A stretch of 64,000 nt of DNA from Pseudomonas sp. UBA5706 (GCF_002419965.1 NZ_DIHC01000045.1:1-64000); one strand, 5' to 3'. Shown: positions 17,312 through 26,306, numbered from the stretch's first letter. The notes: generated by a model from the sequence alone, not told the origin. Numbers and translations: made by a program.

Positions 17312-18070
17312 TCAAACAAACATCCCGCCCGACGCTTCGATGCGCTGTGCGGTGATCCAGCCGCCCCCCTCGCCCAATAGCATCGACACTGCCGCGCCGA
17401 TATCATCCGGCAGGCCAGCACGGCCCAGCGCGGTATTCGACGAAATCCAGGCGTTCACATCGGCGTTGTCCCGAACCGTCCCGCCGCCAAAATCCGTCTC
17501 GATCGCCCCAGGTGCCAGCGAGTTCACGGTAATGCCGCGAGGCCCCAGCTCATTGGCCAGGTAACGGGTCCAGACTTCAATGGCGCCTTTCATCGACGCA
17601 TAGGCGGCATACCCCAATGGCGAGAAGCGCGCCAGGCCCGAGGAAATGTTGACGATCCTCCCGCCATCGGCAATCAACGACAGCAGTTTTTGCGTCAGGA
17701 AAAACGGCCCTCGGAAATGCACCTTCATCACTTGATCGAACTGAGCCTCAGTGGTCTCGGCGCAGCTGGCGTACATCCCAATACCGGCATTGTTCACCAA
17801 AAAATCGAATTTCTCGGCCTTAAAGTAGGCACTGAGCAGCGCCGACACCTGGGTCGCGAACACGTCGAAACCACGGCTGTCACCCACGTCCAGTTGCAAC
17901 ATTTTTACCTTGCCACCCAGCGCCTCAATGTCGTCGATGACACCCTGCGCTTCTCGTTCACGGCTGTGATACGTTCCGATGATGTCCACGCCCTGACGTG
18001 CCAGGTGCAGTGCGGTGCTCTTGCCCAGGCCCCGGCTGGCTCCGGTAATGATCGCGATTTTGTTGCTCAT
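17312..18070 (-). CDS. Short-chain dehydrogenase/reductase
   Basis: 252-residue classical SDR: cofactor motif TGASRGLG near residue 9, NNAG at about 94-97, catalytic serine in NISSG and the YASMK (Y-x3-K) active site. The C-terminus GGMFV is typical of the FabG-like group. It is divergent from a LysR gene with a plausible operator between them, so it is probably that regulator's target. Substrate not predictable. Confidence 0.9.
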   Translation of the reverse strand: MSNKIAIITGASRGLGKSTALHLARQGVDIIGTYHSREREAQGVIDDIEALGGKVKMLQLDVGDSRGFDVFATQVSALLSAYFKAEKFDFLVNNAGIGMYASCAETTEAQFDQVMKVHFRGPFFLTQKLLSLIADGGRIVNISSGLARFSPLGYAAYASMKGAIEVWTRYLANELGPRGITVNSLAPGAIETDFGGGTVRDNADVNAWISSNTALGRAGLPDDIGAAVSMLLGEGGGWITAQRIEASGGMFV

Positions 18071-18150
18071 GCTGGCGCCCTCGATTTGGCTGTTTTCAGT
18101 CAGTAAGCGTCATTGTATTGTTCGCCACCGACCCAAATAAACTCATCTCA

Positions 18151-18169
18151 TTCGACATGACTGATCGAA
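18151..18169. promoter_or_regulatory. Candidate LysR-box between the SDR and LysR genes
   Basis: TTCGA-N9-TCGAA fits the T-N11-A dyad bound by LysR-type regulators. It lies 26 bp before the LysR start, inside the 124-bp divergent region, and is flanked by a wider repeat ATTGTTCG (18117-18124) / CGAACAAT (18175-18182). Confidence 0.5.
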
Positions 18170-18194
18170 AGAACCGAACAATGGATGACCGATC

Positions 18195-19100
18195 TTGAAC
18201 AAGCTCGATTTGCTGAAAACGTTCGTGCGGGTGGCCGAGCTCTCCAGTTTCACCCTCGCCAGCGACGCATTGGGTTTGCCGCGCTCCAGCGTATCGGAGC
18301 AGATTCGCGCACTTGAACAACTGCTCGACACGCGCCTGCTGCAGCGCACTACGCGCAAGGTTCAGACCACCCCGGATGGACAAGCGCTGTACGAGCGGAG
18401 CAAGGATCTGTTGGCGCAAATGGATGAACTGGAAAGCCTGTTTCGTCAGGACGACGCCGTACTCAGCGGACGCTTGCGCGTCGACATGCCGACCGCCGTG
18501 GCCCGCAGGCTGGTACTGCCCAGGGTCAGCGAGTTCATTGACCGGCATCCGCTTATCGAGCTGGAAATCAGCAGCAGTGACCGCAGGGTCGATCTGGTGC
18601 GCGAAGGCTTCGATTGTGTGATGCGCGTCGGCGAGTTGCGCGATACCTCGCTGGTGGCGCGCAAGGTCGGCCACGTACGCATGATCAACTGTGTCAGCGC
18701 GGAGTACGCGCAGCGCTTCGGGATTCCGCAGGCGCTGGAGGACCTGCAGCAACACCGGATCATCAACTACGTTTCGGCGTTTGGCGTCAGCAATCCAGCG
18801 TTCGAATATCACCGCGATGACAAGGATCACCAGGTGCCAATGCCTAGCAGCATCACGGTCAACAACATCGAAGCGTACGAGGCCGCGTGCCTGGGAGGGC
18901 TGGGCATCGTGCAAATACCGCGACTGGCACAACCCTATCACCTGCTCCGCGGCGAGCTGGTCGAAATTCTCCCCGATTACCTGCCCGCGCCGATGCCAGT
19001 CTCGCTGCTGTATGCCCACCGCCGTCATCTGCCGCAGCGCTGCAGGGTGTTCATGGACTGGCTGGAAAGCCTGTTGCTCGAATACGGGGTGATCGCCTGA
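18195..19100 (+). CDS. LysR-family transcriptional regulator
   Basis: 301-residue LTTR. The N-terminal winged helix is clear (LDLLKTFVRVAELSSFTLAS, then SSVSEQIRALEQLLDTRLL), followed by the periplasmic-binding-protein-like effector domain (LSGRLRVDMP, VDLVREGFDCVMRVG). It resembles the subgroup adjacent to oxidoreductase genes. Divergent from the SDR gene, which it most likely controls. Effector unknown. Confidence 0.92.
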   Translation: MNKLDLLKTFVRVAELSSFTLASDALGLPRSSVSEQIRALEQLLDTRLLQRTTRKVQTTPDGQALYERSKDLLAQMDELESLFRQDDAVLSGRLRVDMPTAVARRLVLPRVSEFIDRHPLIELEISSSDRRVDLVREGFDCVMRVGELRDTSLVARKVGHVRMINCVSAEYAQRFGIPQALEDLQQHRIINYVSAFGVSNPAFEYHRDDKDHQVPMPSSITVNNIEAYEAACLGGLGIVQIPRLAQPYHLLRGELVEILPDYLPAPMPVSLLYAHRRHLPQRCRVFMDWLESLLLEYGVIA

Positions 19101-19351
19101 TTTTTCCGTCCGGAAAATGTGTGCAGAATTTTCTCGCGTTTTCTCTCCTGTGAGACGCGTCCTGGCTCTGAGGCCCGGCAAGATTGACGTGCAGGTGGCA
19201 GGTTGCCGATGGGTGAGTCGCCTTGGAAACAAAATGGCACGACAACACACTCGCGCTGATTTGCGACGCCAACTAACGTTCGGACCTGTCGCACAGCGTG
19301 CCCCCACGCAGGTGCCGCAAACGTCCTTAATCAAGTTATTGGAGACACCCC
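19101..19351. other. Leader region of the buf operon
   Basis: About 250 bp with no gene. The right end has a ribosome-binding site (TTGGAGAC) before ATG 19352. The promoter is not obvious, and I see no convincing ECF-sigma or Cu-regulator box by eye. Confidence 0.45.
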
Positions 19352-19621
19352 ATGAACCACCTCAAACTCGCTACCGTCGCCTTGGCGTTCGCTTCCATCG
19401 CCACCGGCGTCAACGCGGCTGAATCCGGCTCGGCCGCCACCATGGAAAAATGCTACGGCGTGGCCCTGGCAGGCAAAAATGACTGCGCAGCCGGCGCTGG
19501 CACCAGTTGCGCAGGCACCTCCAAAACCGACTATCAGGGCAATGCCTGGAAAAATGTTCCCGCGGGCACTTGCACCTCGATCAAAACGCCGAACGGCAAC
19601 GGCTCGCTGACCCCGAAGTAA
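19352..19621 (+). CDS. bufA: Bufferin-type RiPP precursor (DUF2282, BufA)
   Basis: 89-residue DUF2282 protein. A Sec signal peptide covers about residues 1-23 (GVNAAES) and acts as the leader. The mature part has exactly four cysteines, C34, C45, C53 and C74, in the family pattern EKCYG, KNDCAAG, TSCAGTS and PAGTCTS. In characterised bufferins, an MNIO enzyme converts the two central cysteines to a thiooxazole-type modification, and the exported peptide binds copper. First of four co-directional genes (DUF692, DUF2063, DoxX), the standard buf order. The modification and the metal here are inferred from the family. Confidence 0.92.
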   Translation: MNHLKLATVALAFASIATGVNAAESGSAATMEKCYGVALAGKNDCAAGAGTSCAGTSKTDYQGNAWKNVPAGTCTSIKTPNGNGSLTPK

Positions 19622-19673
19622 TGCGCCGGCGCTAGCCGAACCGTAAACCCGTTTGCAAGGGCAGGCGTCGATC

Positions 19674-20504
19674 ATGAACATTCCCCTTACCCTGGGTGCC
19701 GGAATGGGCCTCAAGGCCGAGCACTACGAGGCGGCGTATGATTGCGCAGCCGATGAGATGTGGTTCGAAGTCCACCCGGAAAACTACATGGTCGACGGCG
19801 GCCCCCGACTGGCGTGGCTGGAGACGATCGGCAGTCGCCATCCGCTTTCACTGCATGGTGTTTCGTTGTCGCTGGCGGCCGATTGTGCGCCCGACAGCGA
19901 ACACCTCAAGCGGCTCAAGGCCCTTGCCGATCGGGTTCAGCCAGCCCTCATTTCCGAGCACCTCGCCTGGTCCACCTGGCGGGGTCAGTACCACCCCGAC
20001 CTGCTGCCCTTCCCTCGTACGGAACAAGCCCTGCAGCGCATCGTCGACAACGTTGAGCGTACCCAGACTTTCCTCGGGCGCCGAATCGCCATCGAAAACC
20101 CCAGTCACTACCTGACACTGCCCGGCCATGGGTTCGGTGAAATCGAGTTTCTTGCGGAGCTGAGCACCCGTAGCGGCTGTGGCCTGCTGCTGGACATCAA
20201 CAACGTGTTCATCAGTGCCCACAACATGGGCTACGACGCCACCGCCTACGTCGACGCGTTTCCCGGTGCTGCGCTCATGGAAATCCACCTGGCCGGACAC
20301 AGCGTCGACCCCGGCGGCGCTTCGCTGCTGATCGATTCCCATGATGCGCCGGTCGCAGAACAGGTATGGGCGCTGTATCAGCGGCTGATTCAGCGCGTGG
20401 GCCGACGGCCGACACTGATCGAGCGTGACGGCCATATCCCGCCCTTCGCCGAACTGCTGCTGGAACGCGATCGGGCACAGTCGCTGCTGGAGGCGCAGCC
20501 ATGA
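19674..20504 (+). CDS. bufB: DUF692 multinuclear non-heme iron oxidase (BufB)
   Basis: 276-residue TIM-barrel MNIO (DUF692) enzyme of the family that includes MbnB and TglH and oxidatively modifies cysteines in RiPP precursors. Likely metal-ligand segments are all visible: WFEVHPENY, SLHGVSLSL, ISEHLAW, IENPSHY, LLLDINNVF, EIHLAGH, IDSHDAPV and LIERDGHIP. Start 19674 is used because it gives the usual IPLTLGAGMGLK N-terminus. It overlaps the next gene by 4 bp. The expected substrate is the adjacent BufA precursor. Confidence 0.94.
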   Translation: MNIPLTLGAGMGLKAEHYEAAYDCAADEMWFEVHPENYMVDGGPRLAWLETIGSRHPLSLHGVSLSLAADCAPDSEHLKRLKALADRVQPALISEHLAWSTWRGQYHPDLLPFPRTEQALQRIVDNVERTQTFLGRRIAIENPSHYLTLPGHGFGEIEFLAELSTRSGCGLLLDINNVFISAHNMGYDATAYVDAFPGAALMEIHLAGHSVDPGGASLLIDSHDAPVAEQVWALYQRLIQRVGRRPTLIERDGHIPPFAELLLERDRAQSLLEAQP

Positions 20505-21247
20505 ACCTGCGCGCGTTTCAGGACACGTTCGTCGAGGCGTTGTACGACCCCCAGGCAAACTGTCTGCCGATACTCACCGAACAACCCGGCTTCACGGTGT
20601 ATCGCAATACCGTGATGAGGGGCGCGGTGGATGCGCTTCACGCCAACTTCCCGACCGTGGAACGCTTGGTTGGCAAGGACTGGTTCGCTGCGGCCGCCGC
20701 TGTCCATGCGCGACAGTCAACGCCTCTGGACGCACGGCTTATCTATCACGGCACCGGGTTCCCGGACTTCTTGGACCAGTTCGAACACGCGCAAGCGTTG
20801 CCTTATTTGGGCAACGTCGCCCGACTGGATCTGCTGTGGACGCAGTGCCACACCGCAATGGAAGAAACCGGCATCGACGTGCCGCGAATTGCCAGCCTGG
20901 TTCCCACGCAGTTGGCATCACTGCGGCTGACACCCAAGGCGTCAACACGCTGGGCGTGGTTTGCCCATCAGCCAGTGTTCAGCATCTGGCGCCACAATCG
21001 TGAAGGGATGCAAATGCCTGAACACCTCTGCTGGCAAGGCGAAGGCGCCTTGCTGGTGCGCAGCGGCGGCGTCGTCCAATGGCATGCGCTGGACATCGGC
21101 GACTGTGCATTTCTCGATGCCTGCGCGGCCGGCAAGCCGCTGGCGCAGGCCGCTGTACACGCCAGTGATGCTCAAGCGTCGCTGGATATTTTCGGACTGC
21201 TTACCCGACTGATCAGCGCGCACGTGTTCGCCGCGCCCGATCCGTAA
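20501..21247 (+). CDS. bufC: DUF2063 partner protein of the MNIO enzyme (BufC/HvfC)
   Basis: 248 residues. The N-terminal DUF2063 domain (FQDTFVEALYD, GFTVYRNTVMRGAVDALHANFPTVERLVG, YLGNVARLDLLW) is followed by a C-terminal domain with an HQPVFSIWR segment. The family was once annotated as DNA-binding. It is the obligate partner of DUF692 enzymes and is thought to present the precursor to the oxidase. ATGA overlap with bufB means translational coupling. Confidence 0.9.
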   Translation: MNLRAFQDTFVEALYDPQANCLPILTEQPGFTVYRNTVMRGAVDALHANFPTVERLVGKDWFAAAAAVHARQSTPLDARLIYHGTGFPDFLDQFEHAQALPYLGNVARLDLLWTQCHTAMEETGIDVPRIASLVPTQLASLRLTPKASTRWAWFAHQPVFSIWRHNREGMQMPEHLCWQGEGALLVRSGGVVQWHALDIGDCAFLDACAAGKPLAQAAVHASDAQASLDIFGLLTRLISAHVFAAPDP

Positions 21248-21266
21248 TGACCCACCGGAGAACATC

Positions 21267-21737
21267 ATGGACACCCTACCTAACCAAGCCCCTTGTCACC
21301 CTCAACGACGCGCAGGATGGAACCGTCTCGCCGATCGCCTCGGTCATTTGATCAACGACTCAGTGCTGTCGTTGGTGGCCCGCGTGGCCATCGCCGGTAT
21401 TTTTCTGATGTCGGGAAGAACCAAAGTCGAGGGCCTTTTGAGCCTCACCGACAGCACGTTTTACCTGTTCAGCACTGAATACACACTGCCATTGATTGCC
21501 CCGACTATCGCCGCCTACCTGGCCACCTATGCCGAACACCTGTTCCCGATGCTGCTCATCCTGGGGCTGTGTTCACGGCTGTCGGCCTTGGCGTTGTTGG
21601 GCATGACGCTGGTGATCCAGACATTCGTCTACCCGGATGCATGGGCCACCCATCTGAGCTGGGCCGGATTATTGCTGTTCATCATCGCCAAGGGCGGCGG
21701 CAGGTTTTCACTGGACCGTCGCTTGGGAATCAAATAA
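21267..21737 (+). CDS. DoxX-family membrane protein (BufD position)
   Basis: 156 residues with about four membrane helices (roughly 36-52, 70-92, 95-112, 120-140). The DoxX signature is present (ARVAIAGIFLMSGRTKVEG, YAEHLFPMLLILGL). It starts 20 bp after bufC with a GGAG site and closes the operon. DoxX proteins regularly accompany DUF2282/DUF692/DUF2063 genes; a redox or membrane role in precursor maturation is suspected, not proven. Confidence 0.88.
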   Translation: MDTLPNQAPCHPQRRAGWNRLADRLGHLINDSVLSLVARVAIAGIFLMSGRTKVEGLLSLTDSTFYLFSTEYTLPLIAPTIAAYLATYAEHLFPMLLILGLCSRLSALALLGMTLVIQTFVYPDAWATHLSWAGLLLFIIAKGGGRFSLDRRLGIK

Positions 21738-21794
21738 ACACCGCTCGGCACCGCTTTGACTGTGAGCGGATGGACCTTTGGTAAATCTCTGTGA

Positions 21795-21833
21795 AGCGCT
21801 TGGCAGATACCAGCTGCGGCACTGCCAAGTGCT
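21795..21833. terminator. Stem-loop between convergent DoxX and serine hydrolase genes
   Basis: AGCGCTTGGCAG / CTGCCAAGTGCT, a 12-bp stem with one mismatch, overlaps the hydrolase stop codon. It lacks a T run, so it may be only a weak terminator or mRNA-stabilising structure for the convergent genes. Confidence 0.4.
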
Positions 21834-23086
21834 CACTTCAACTCGGCGACCACCGCATCGAAGAACGCCAGCGGCGCGATGAGGTTTCTGCGCAGCGGTT
21901 TGGGCTGGGCACCGAAGGTGACGATCACCACATTTTCGGCCGGATTAACGTATATGTTCTGTCCCTGCATGCCAACCGCCGAATACGCGCCGTCCCTGAT
22001 CGAAGGTTCAGTGCGTGCGGGCCACCACATGTAACCGTAATTCAGCGCCTGACCGTTCTTGAGAACAGTCACTGAAGTCGCCTGTTTGATCCAGTCCTCA
22101 GGCAAGATCGATTTGCCGTCGGTCTTGCCTCCCTTCATGAAGAACAGTCCGAACCGACCAAAGTCGCGCAATGTAGCGCTGATGCCGCTGCCGCCGATTT
22201 CGATGCCGTCGGGCGAATCCAGCCACCATTTGGCGTCGTGCTCCATACCGAACGGTCGCCATATCTTCTGCGTCAGGTAATCGGACAATGGCATCTTCAC
22301 GGCGCTGCGGATCACCTCGGCGAGCACCTGTGCCTCCCCAGTGCTGTAGGTGTTGACCGTACCCGGCTCCGCAGCCCTCGGCAGGCTGGCCATCAGCGCC
22401 AGGGTCGAGCCCGGTCGCTGGGCTATCTGCGCCTTGAGCAACGCCCGGCGGTCGGAGTCAGGATCGGTGTAGGCCTCCTTCCACTTCACACCTGATGACA
22501 TCATCAGCACGTTGCGCACGGTTACGCCGTCATAAGCGCTGCCTTTGAGGCGCGGCACGTAATCCACCACCTGCGCGTCCAGACTGCTGATTGATCCATC
22601 AAGGATCGCGGCGGCCGCCAGGGTCGAAGTGATGGATTTAGCCATTGACATCGACATCCAGCGGGTTTTCTCAGTGTTGCCGCGCTGGTAGGTTTCGTAG
22701 GCGACTTTGCCATCCTTGATCACCAGCATGGCAGTGACGCCGTCCAGTGCGAGGTAATCGAACAGGTCGTATTGCTTGTCCTGGTAGGTGAAGTGCACGT
22801 TTTCCAGCTGCCGGCGTGCCTTGGGCAAGGCGTACGGATGGCGGCCTGATCGAATAGTGCGGGTCGGGAATAGCCGGTCGATGTTGCGGTAGGTGCTGAC
22901 GGCCAGGTCCGGTAGCATCGTGCCTTCGTACATCTGCTCGACGGTGCCGATGGGCTCATGTGCATGAGGGTATTCATAGCCATCTGCCGCCCTCGCCTCA
23001 CAGGCGGTGGCGAGGGTCAGCACGCTCAGGGACAGGGTCAGCGGCGGGATGCGCTGGCGAGGACGGAACAAGACTTGGGCGAGCAT
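21833..23086 (-). CDS. Beta-lactamase-fold serine hydrolase, secreted
   Basis: 417-residue class C beta-lactamase-like protein (the group of EstB, 6-aminohexanoate-dimer hydrolase and D-aminopeptidases). N-terminal signal peptide about 1-34 (EARAAD). The active-site SxxK is S147-M-A-K150, and YSTGE gives the second motif. Start 23086 has an AAGGA site; a longer frame to 23341 adds residues unlike a signal peptide. Substrate unknown: an amide, ester or peptide hydrolase is possible. Confidence 0.85.
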   Translation of the reverse strand: MLAQVLFRPRQRIPPLTLSLSVLTLATACEARAADGYEYPHAHEPIGTVEQMYEGTMLPDLAVSTYRNIDRLFPTRTIRSGRHPYALPKARRQLENVHFTYQDKQYDLFDYLALDGVTAMLVIKDGKVAYETYQRGNTEKTRWMSMSMAKSITSTLAAAAILDGSISSLDAQVVDYVPRLKGSAYDGVTVRNVLMMSSGVKWKEAYTDPDSDRRALLKAQIAQRPGSTLALMASLPRAAEPGTVNTYSTGEAQVLAEVIRSAVKMPLSDYLTQKIWRPFGMEHDAKWWLDSPDGIEIGGSGISATLRDFGRFGLFFMKGGKTDGKSILPEDWIKQATSVTVLKNGQALNYGYMWWPARTEPSIRDGAYSAVGMQGQNIYVNPAENVVIVTFGAQPKPLRRNLIAPLAFFDAVVAELK

Positions 23087-23274
23087 CGAACATCCTTGCT
23101 TTGCCAATGAAACCGGACGGCCGCCCGCCTGGAGATTGATGATTGGGGTGTAACACGATTGGCAGGGGTATTCCAACTGACGCTGAACCTGGAGCTGCTG
23201 TCGCTGTGCGACGGATAGGGTCGTGATTGGAACAGTGCAGTGGCTCAGGCCAATAGTCTGTGAATGTCCTTCGC

Positions 23275-23309
23275 GTTCGCTGTCGTCGTAACCTCCGACG
23301 TCTCCCACA
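23275..23309. repeat. Dispersed intergenic repeat, copy 1
   Basis: TTCGCTGTCGTCGTAACCTCC and the following GACGTCTCCCACA match the segment at 44243-44276 (TTCGCTGCTGTCGTAGCCTCC, GGCGTCCCCCACA) at most positions. This is a short extragenic repeat of the kind scattered through pseudomonad genomes. Confidence 0.6.
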
Positions 23310-23465
23310 GAATGTGTGAGAACCTCAGTTGCCCGGGCCAAACCGGGAGCAAAGGGTTGTGGTTACTTTTTCTGAAAAAAGTGACCCGCTGTAAAAGTGG
23401 AACCGATCTGCGCGCCACCCGGAATAACGGATACTCACCCGAACCCAAGCGCCGACGCACACGCA

Positions 23466-23494
23466 AAAAAAACCACCGCACAAAGGCGGTGGTT
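23466..23494 (-). terminator. Rho-independent terminator of ilvE
   Basis: Read on the minus strand: AACCACCGC, a CTTTGT loop, GCGGTGGTT, then a run of eight T, 25 bp after the ilvE stop codon. A perfect 9-bp stem. Confidence 0.9.
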
Positions 23495-23518
23495 CTTCTA
23501 ACAAGCGATCAATCCCGA

Positions 23519-24538
23519 CTAAACCTTCACAACCCACCCAGCAGGGCCTTCGATCTCGCCGAACTGAATCCCGGTCAGCTCCTGGTACAACCGTTGAGTC
23601 ACCGGCCCGACATCGGTCTCGCTATGGAACACATGCAATTTGTCCTTATAGCTGATCCCGCCAATCGGCGTAATCACAGCCGCAGTACCACAGGCACCCG
23701 CTTCTTTGAACTGATCCAGCTTATCGATAAACACCTCACCCTCGGTGACTTTCAGCCCCAGACGACTCCCGGCCAGCTCGATCAGCGACTGACGGGTAAT
23801 GCCCGGCAGGACCGACGGCGACTTCGGCGTAATGAACTGATCATCATGGGTAATCCCGAAAAAGTTGGCCGACCCCACTTCCTCGATCTTCGAATGCGTC
23901 AGCGGATCCAGATAAATTGCATCGGCAAAACCGTGCTTCTTGGCCTCGCTGCCCGGCATCATGCTCGCCGCGTAGTTACCGCCGACCTTCGCCGCGCCGG
24001 TACCTTGAGGTGCAGCGCGGTCATAGCTGGAGATCACGAAATTATGTGGCTTCATCCCGCCCTTGAAATAGGGCCCGACCGGGATACAGAACACCGAAAA
24101 GATAAACTCCGGCGCTGCACGCACACCGATGTTGTCGCCGACACCGATCACGAAAGGACGCAGGTACAGCGCCCCACCGGTGCCGTATGGCGGGATGAAA
24201 CGCTCGTTGGCACGCACCACTTCCTTGCACGCCTCGATGAACTGTTCGGTCGGAACATGCGGCATCAGCAAGCGCGTGCAACTGCGCTGCATGCGTGCGG
24301 CGTTCTGGTCCGGGCGGAACAGGTTGATCGAGCCGTCCTTGGCGCGATAGGCCTTCAGGCCTTCGAAGCATTGCTGACCATAGTGCAGCGCGGTCGAGCC
24401 TTCGCTGATGTGCAGCACGTTGTCTTCGGTCAGGGTGCCTTTGTCCCACTCACCGTCGCGCCAGTGAGCCAGGTAGCGCTTGTCGGTCTTGATGTAGTCG
24501 AAACCCAGCTTGTCCCAATTAATGCTTTCGTTACCCAT
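23519..24538 (-). CDS. ilvE: Branched-chain amino acid aminotransferase
   Basis: 339-residue class IV PLP aminotransferase (long, type II BCAT form), catalysing the last step of leucine, isoleucine and valine synthesis and the first step of their breakdown. PLP lysine K184 in AAKVGGNYA. Other hallmarks: HYGQQCFEGLKAY, FRPDQNAARMQRS, IEEVGSANFFG and GTAAVITPI. AGAGGG precedes the ATG. Monocistronic with a strong terminator. Confidence 0.97.
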   Translation of the reverse strand: MGNESINWDKLGFDYIKTDKRYLAHWRDGEWDKGTLTEDNVLHISEGSTALHYGQQCFEGLKAYRAKDGSINLFRPDQNAARMQRSCTRLLMPHVPTEQFIEACKEVVRANERFIPPYGTGGALYLRPFVIGVGDNIGVRAAPEFIFSVFCIPVGPYFKGGMKPHNFVISSYDRAAPQGTGAAKVGGNYAASMMPGSEAKKHGFADAIYLDPLTHSKIEEVGSANFFGITHDDQFITPKSPSVLPGITRQSLIELAGSRLGLKVTEGEVFIDKLDQFKEAGACGTAAVITPIGGISYKDKLHVFHSETDVGPVTQRLYQELTGIQFGEIEGPAGWVVKV

Positions 24539-24887
24539 GACACCCTCTATTTCCTGGCCAGTGCGCCCGGCGTTTGCGGGGCTGGCGTTTCATCGATATG
24601 GTCGTGAAGGCTCGGCGCAGGAACGGGCCTGCACCGATGTTGCGCCATATTACTGATTTTTTGCCGGACAAACCGCCCCCGACGTTCACGACTCGAAAAA
24701 GAACTCCTGGCGTATCTGACGAGGCCCTCACATGCGTTCCAAAAACGACGTCGATCTGCGATTTCGGCAGCCGTTTGCCCTTGCGTAATGCACAGCGGCC
24801 TTCCTATATTCCACGACCGCTACCGCTCGGTGAACGACCGCAGGCGAAGCGCAATACATTCGACTCAATCAACTTCAAGGAAGAGCC
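24539..24887. other. Intergenic region between divergent ilvE and the VOC gene
   Basis: About 350 bp with no supportable gene. It must contain both promoters. AAGGAAGAG precedes the VOC start at 24888. Nothing else was recognised. Confidence 0.5.
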
Positions 24888-25289
24888 ATGACCGCCAGCG
24901 CCCATCTGCCCAAGCACGGTGCCGTGCTGTTTGCCAAGGACCTGCCCGGGATCGCCGCCTTTTATGGGCAATTGCTGGGGATGACCCAGACCGTCACCGA
25001 AAAGCGGCTGATCGTATTGGAGTCCGACACTTATCAACTGGTGATCCATGGCATCCCGACGCAGGTAGCCAATCGAGTGAACATCACCGTCCCGCCCGAG
25101 CGTAGGGTAGACCAGTCGATCAAGCTGGTATTCCCTGTGCAGAGCCTTGCCGATGCCCGCGCCAGGGCAGTGGCGCTGGGAGGTCAGGTCGATGCCGCAT
25201 CGGCGCAATTCACCTCCCGGGGATTTACCGCGTGCGATGGCTACGATCCGGAAGGCAACGTGGTGCAGTTTCGTGAAGCGGCGCGCTGA
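24888..25289 (+). CDS. VOC-superfamily (glyoxalase/bleomycin-resistance fold) protein
   Basis: 133 residues with two beta-alpha-beta-beta-beta modules (KHGAVLFAKDLPGIAAFYGQLLG at the start; FTACDGYDPEGNVVQF at the end). The C-terminal D-P-E-G-N segment is the usual VOC tail before the last metal ligand, but here the residue following is VVQF with a lone E in FREA. Could be a dioxygenase-like, glyoxalase-like or binding-only member; function not assignable. Confidence 0.85.
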   Translation: MTASAHLPKHGAVLFAKDLPGIAAFYGQLLGMTQTVTEKRLIVLESDTYQLVIHGIPTQVANRVNITVPPERRVDQSIKLVFPVQSLADARARAVALGGQVDAASAQFTSRGFTACDGYDPEGNVVQFREAAR

Positions 25290-25481
25290 TCGAGCAGCCA
25301 TCGTTTCGGCTCACCGACGGCGTCAACTGTGTAGCACCGCGGCACGCCGTGTCGCCATGGCCTGCATTGCAACCACCGGTCGCCCCGGTTTGTGCCGCTC
25401 GTATCAAATACTGACCACTCTGCGTGCAGATTCGCCAATCTTGCCTATCGTTGGTTATTCACACGAGACAGGAGCAAGCCC

Positions 25482-26306
25482 ATGGGTATCGAGCAACTCT
25501 TCGCGGATTTAGGCAGTCTTCCGAGCATTCCCAAAGTGGCTCAGGACCTGATTCAACAGTTCGACAACCCGTCGTCGAACCTGGAAAGCATCGCAGCCAA
25601 CATCCAGAAGGATCCGGTGATCTCGGCAAAGATCCTGCGCCTGGCCAACTCCGCGCGTTTCCGCGGCTCGCGGGAGTCGTCGAGTATCGAGGATGCAGCC
25701 ATGCGCCTGGGCTTCAACACCTTGCGTACCCTCGTGTTGGCGTCGGCGGTGACCGGAGCGTTCAAAGCCGGGCCCAGTTTCGACCTCAAGGGCTTCTGGC
25801 TGAAAAGCTTTCAGGTGGCCGGCATCTGTCGTCTGCTGGCCAAGCAAACAGGGGCCGACCCTGAGATTGCCTTTACCTGCGGGGTGATGCATGACATCGG
25901 CGAGCTGTTGATCCAGACCGGCGCACCGGAAGTGGCCGAGCGCATTAACAACGCAACCAAAACCGGCACCACTGGCCGCGCGGCCACCGAAACCTTGCAG
26001 CTGGGCTTTGGTTATCCCGAAGTGGGGGCCGAACTGGCGCGGCGTTGGCACCTGCCGCCGGTGATCGTGCAGGCTATTGCCTATCAGGCGAGGCCCATGA
26101 ACGCTCCCGGCGACGCCACCCAGGCACGGATCGTGGCTCAGGCGCTGACCGTGTCCGATGCCCTGGACAGCCACGGCGGCGCGACTGCGCAGGCGCAGCA
26201 GGCGGTCGAGGGGCCATTGTTCGAGGGGATCGATCTGAGCGTCCTGTTTGCCTCGTTGACGAAAGTGCTTGAAGACGACAAGGCGTTCGCGGAGTTGTTG
26301 AGTTAA
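25482..26306 (+). CDS. HDOD-domain signalling protein
   Basis: 274 residues forming an HDOD domain (PF08668), a degenerate HD-fold module found in regulatory proteins of pseudomonads. Typical segments: LPSIPKVAQDLIQQFDNPSS, ISAKILRLANSARF, IEDAAMRLGFNTLRTLVLAS, CGVMHDIGELLI and ARRWHLPPVIVQAI. No catalytic or receiver domain is attached. Start 25482 follows AGGAGC and gives the usual N-terminus. Role in signalling is presumed. Confidence 0.9.
   Translation: MGIEQLFADLGSLPSIPKVAQDLIQQFDNPSSNLESIAANIQKDPVISAKILRLANSARFRGSRESSSIEDAAMRLGFNTLRTLVLASAVTGAFKAGPSFDLKGFWLKSFQVAGICRLLAKQTGADPEIAFTCGVMHDIGELLIQTGAPEVAERINNATKTGTTGRAATETLQLGFGYPEVGAELARRWHLPPVIVQAIAYQARPMNAPGDATQARIVAQALTVSDALDSHGGATAQAQQAVEGPLFEGIDLSVLFASLTKVLEDDKAFAELLS

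Larger units (their letters stand above)
23087..23518. other. Intergenic region with a dispersed repeat and the ilvE terminator
   Basis: About 430 bp without a gene. It carries a dispersed repeat at 23275-23309 and the ilvE terminator at 23466-23494 (both listed separately), plus the hydrolase promoter on its left side. Confidence 0.55.

Noticed and set aside
23264..24607. A 447-codon plus-strand frame opposite ilvE
   Set aside because: Antisense shadow of a complete ilvE with PLP lysine and all motifs; the translation has no family resemblance and no ribosome-binding site.
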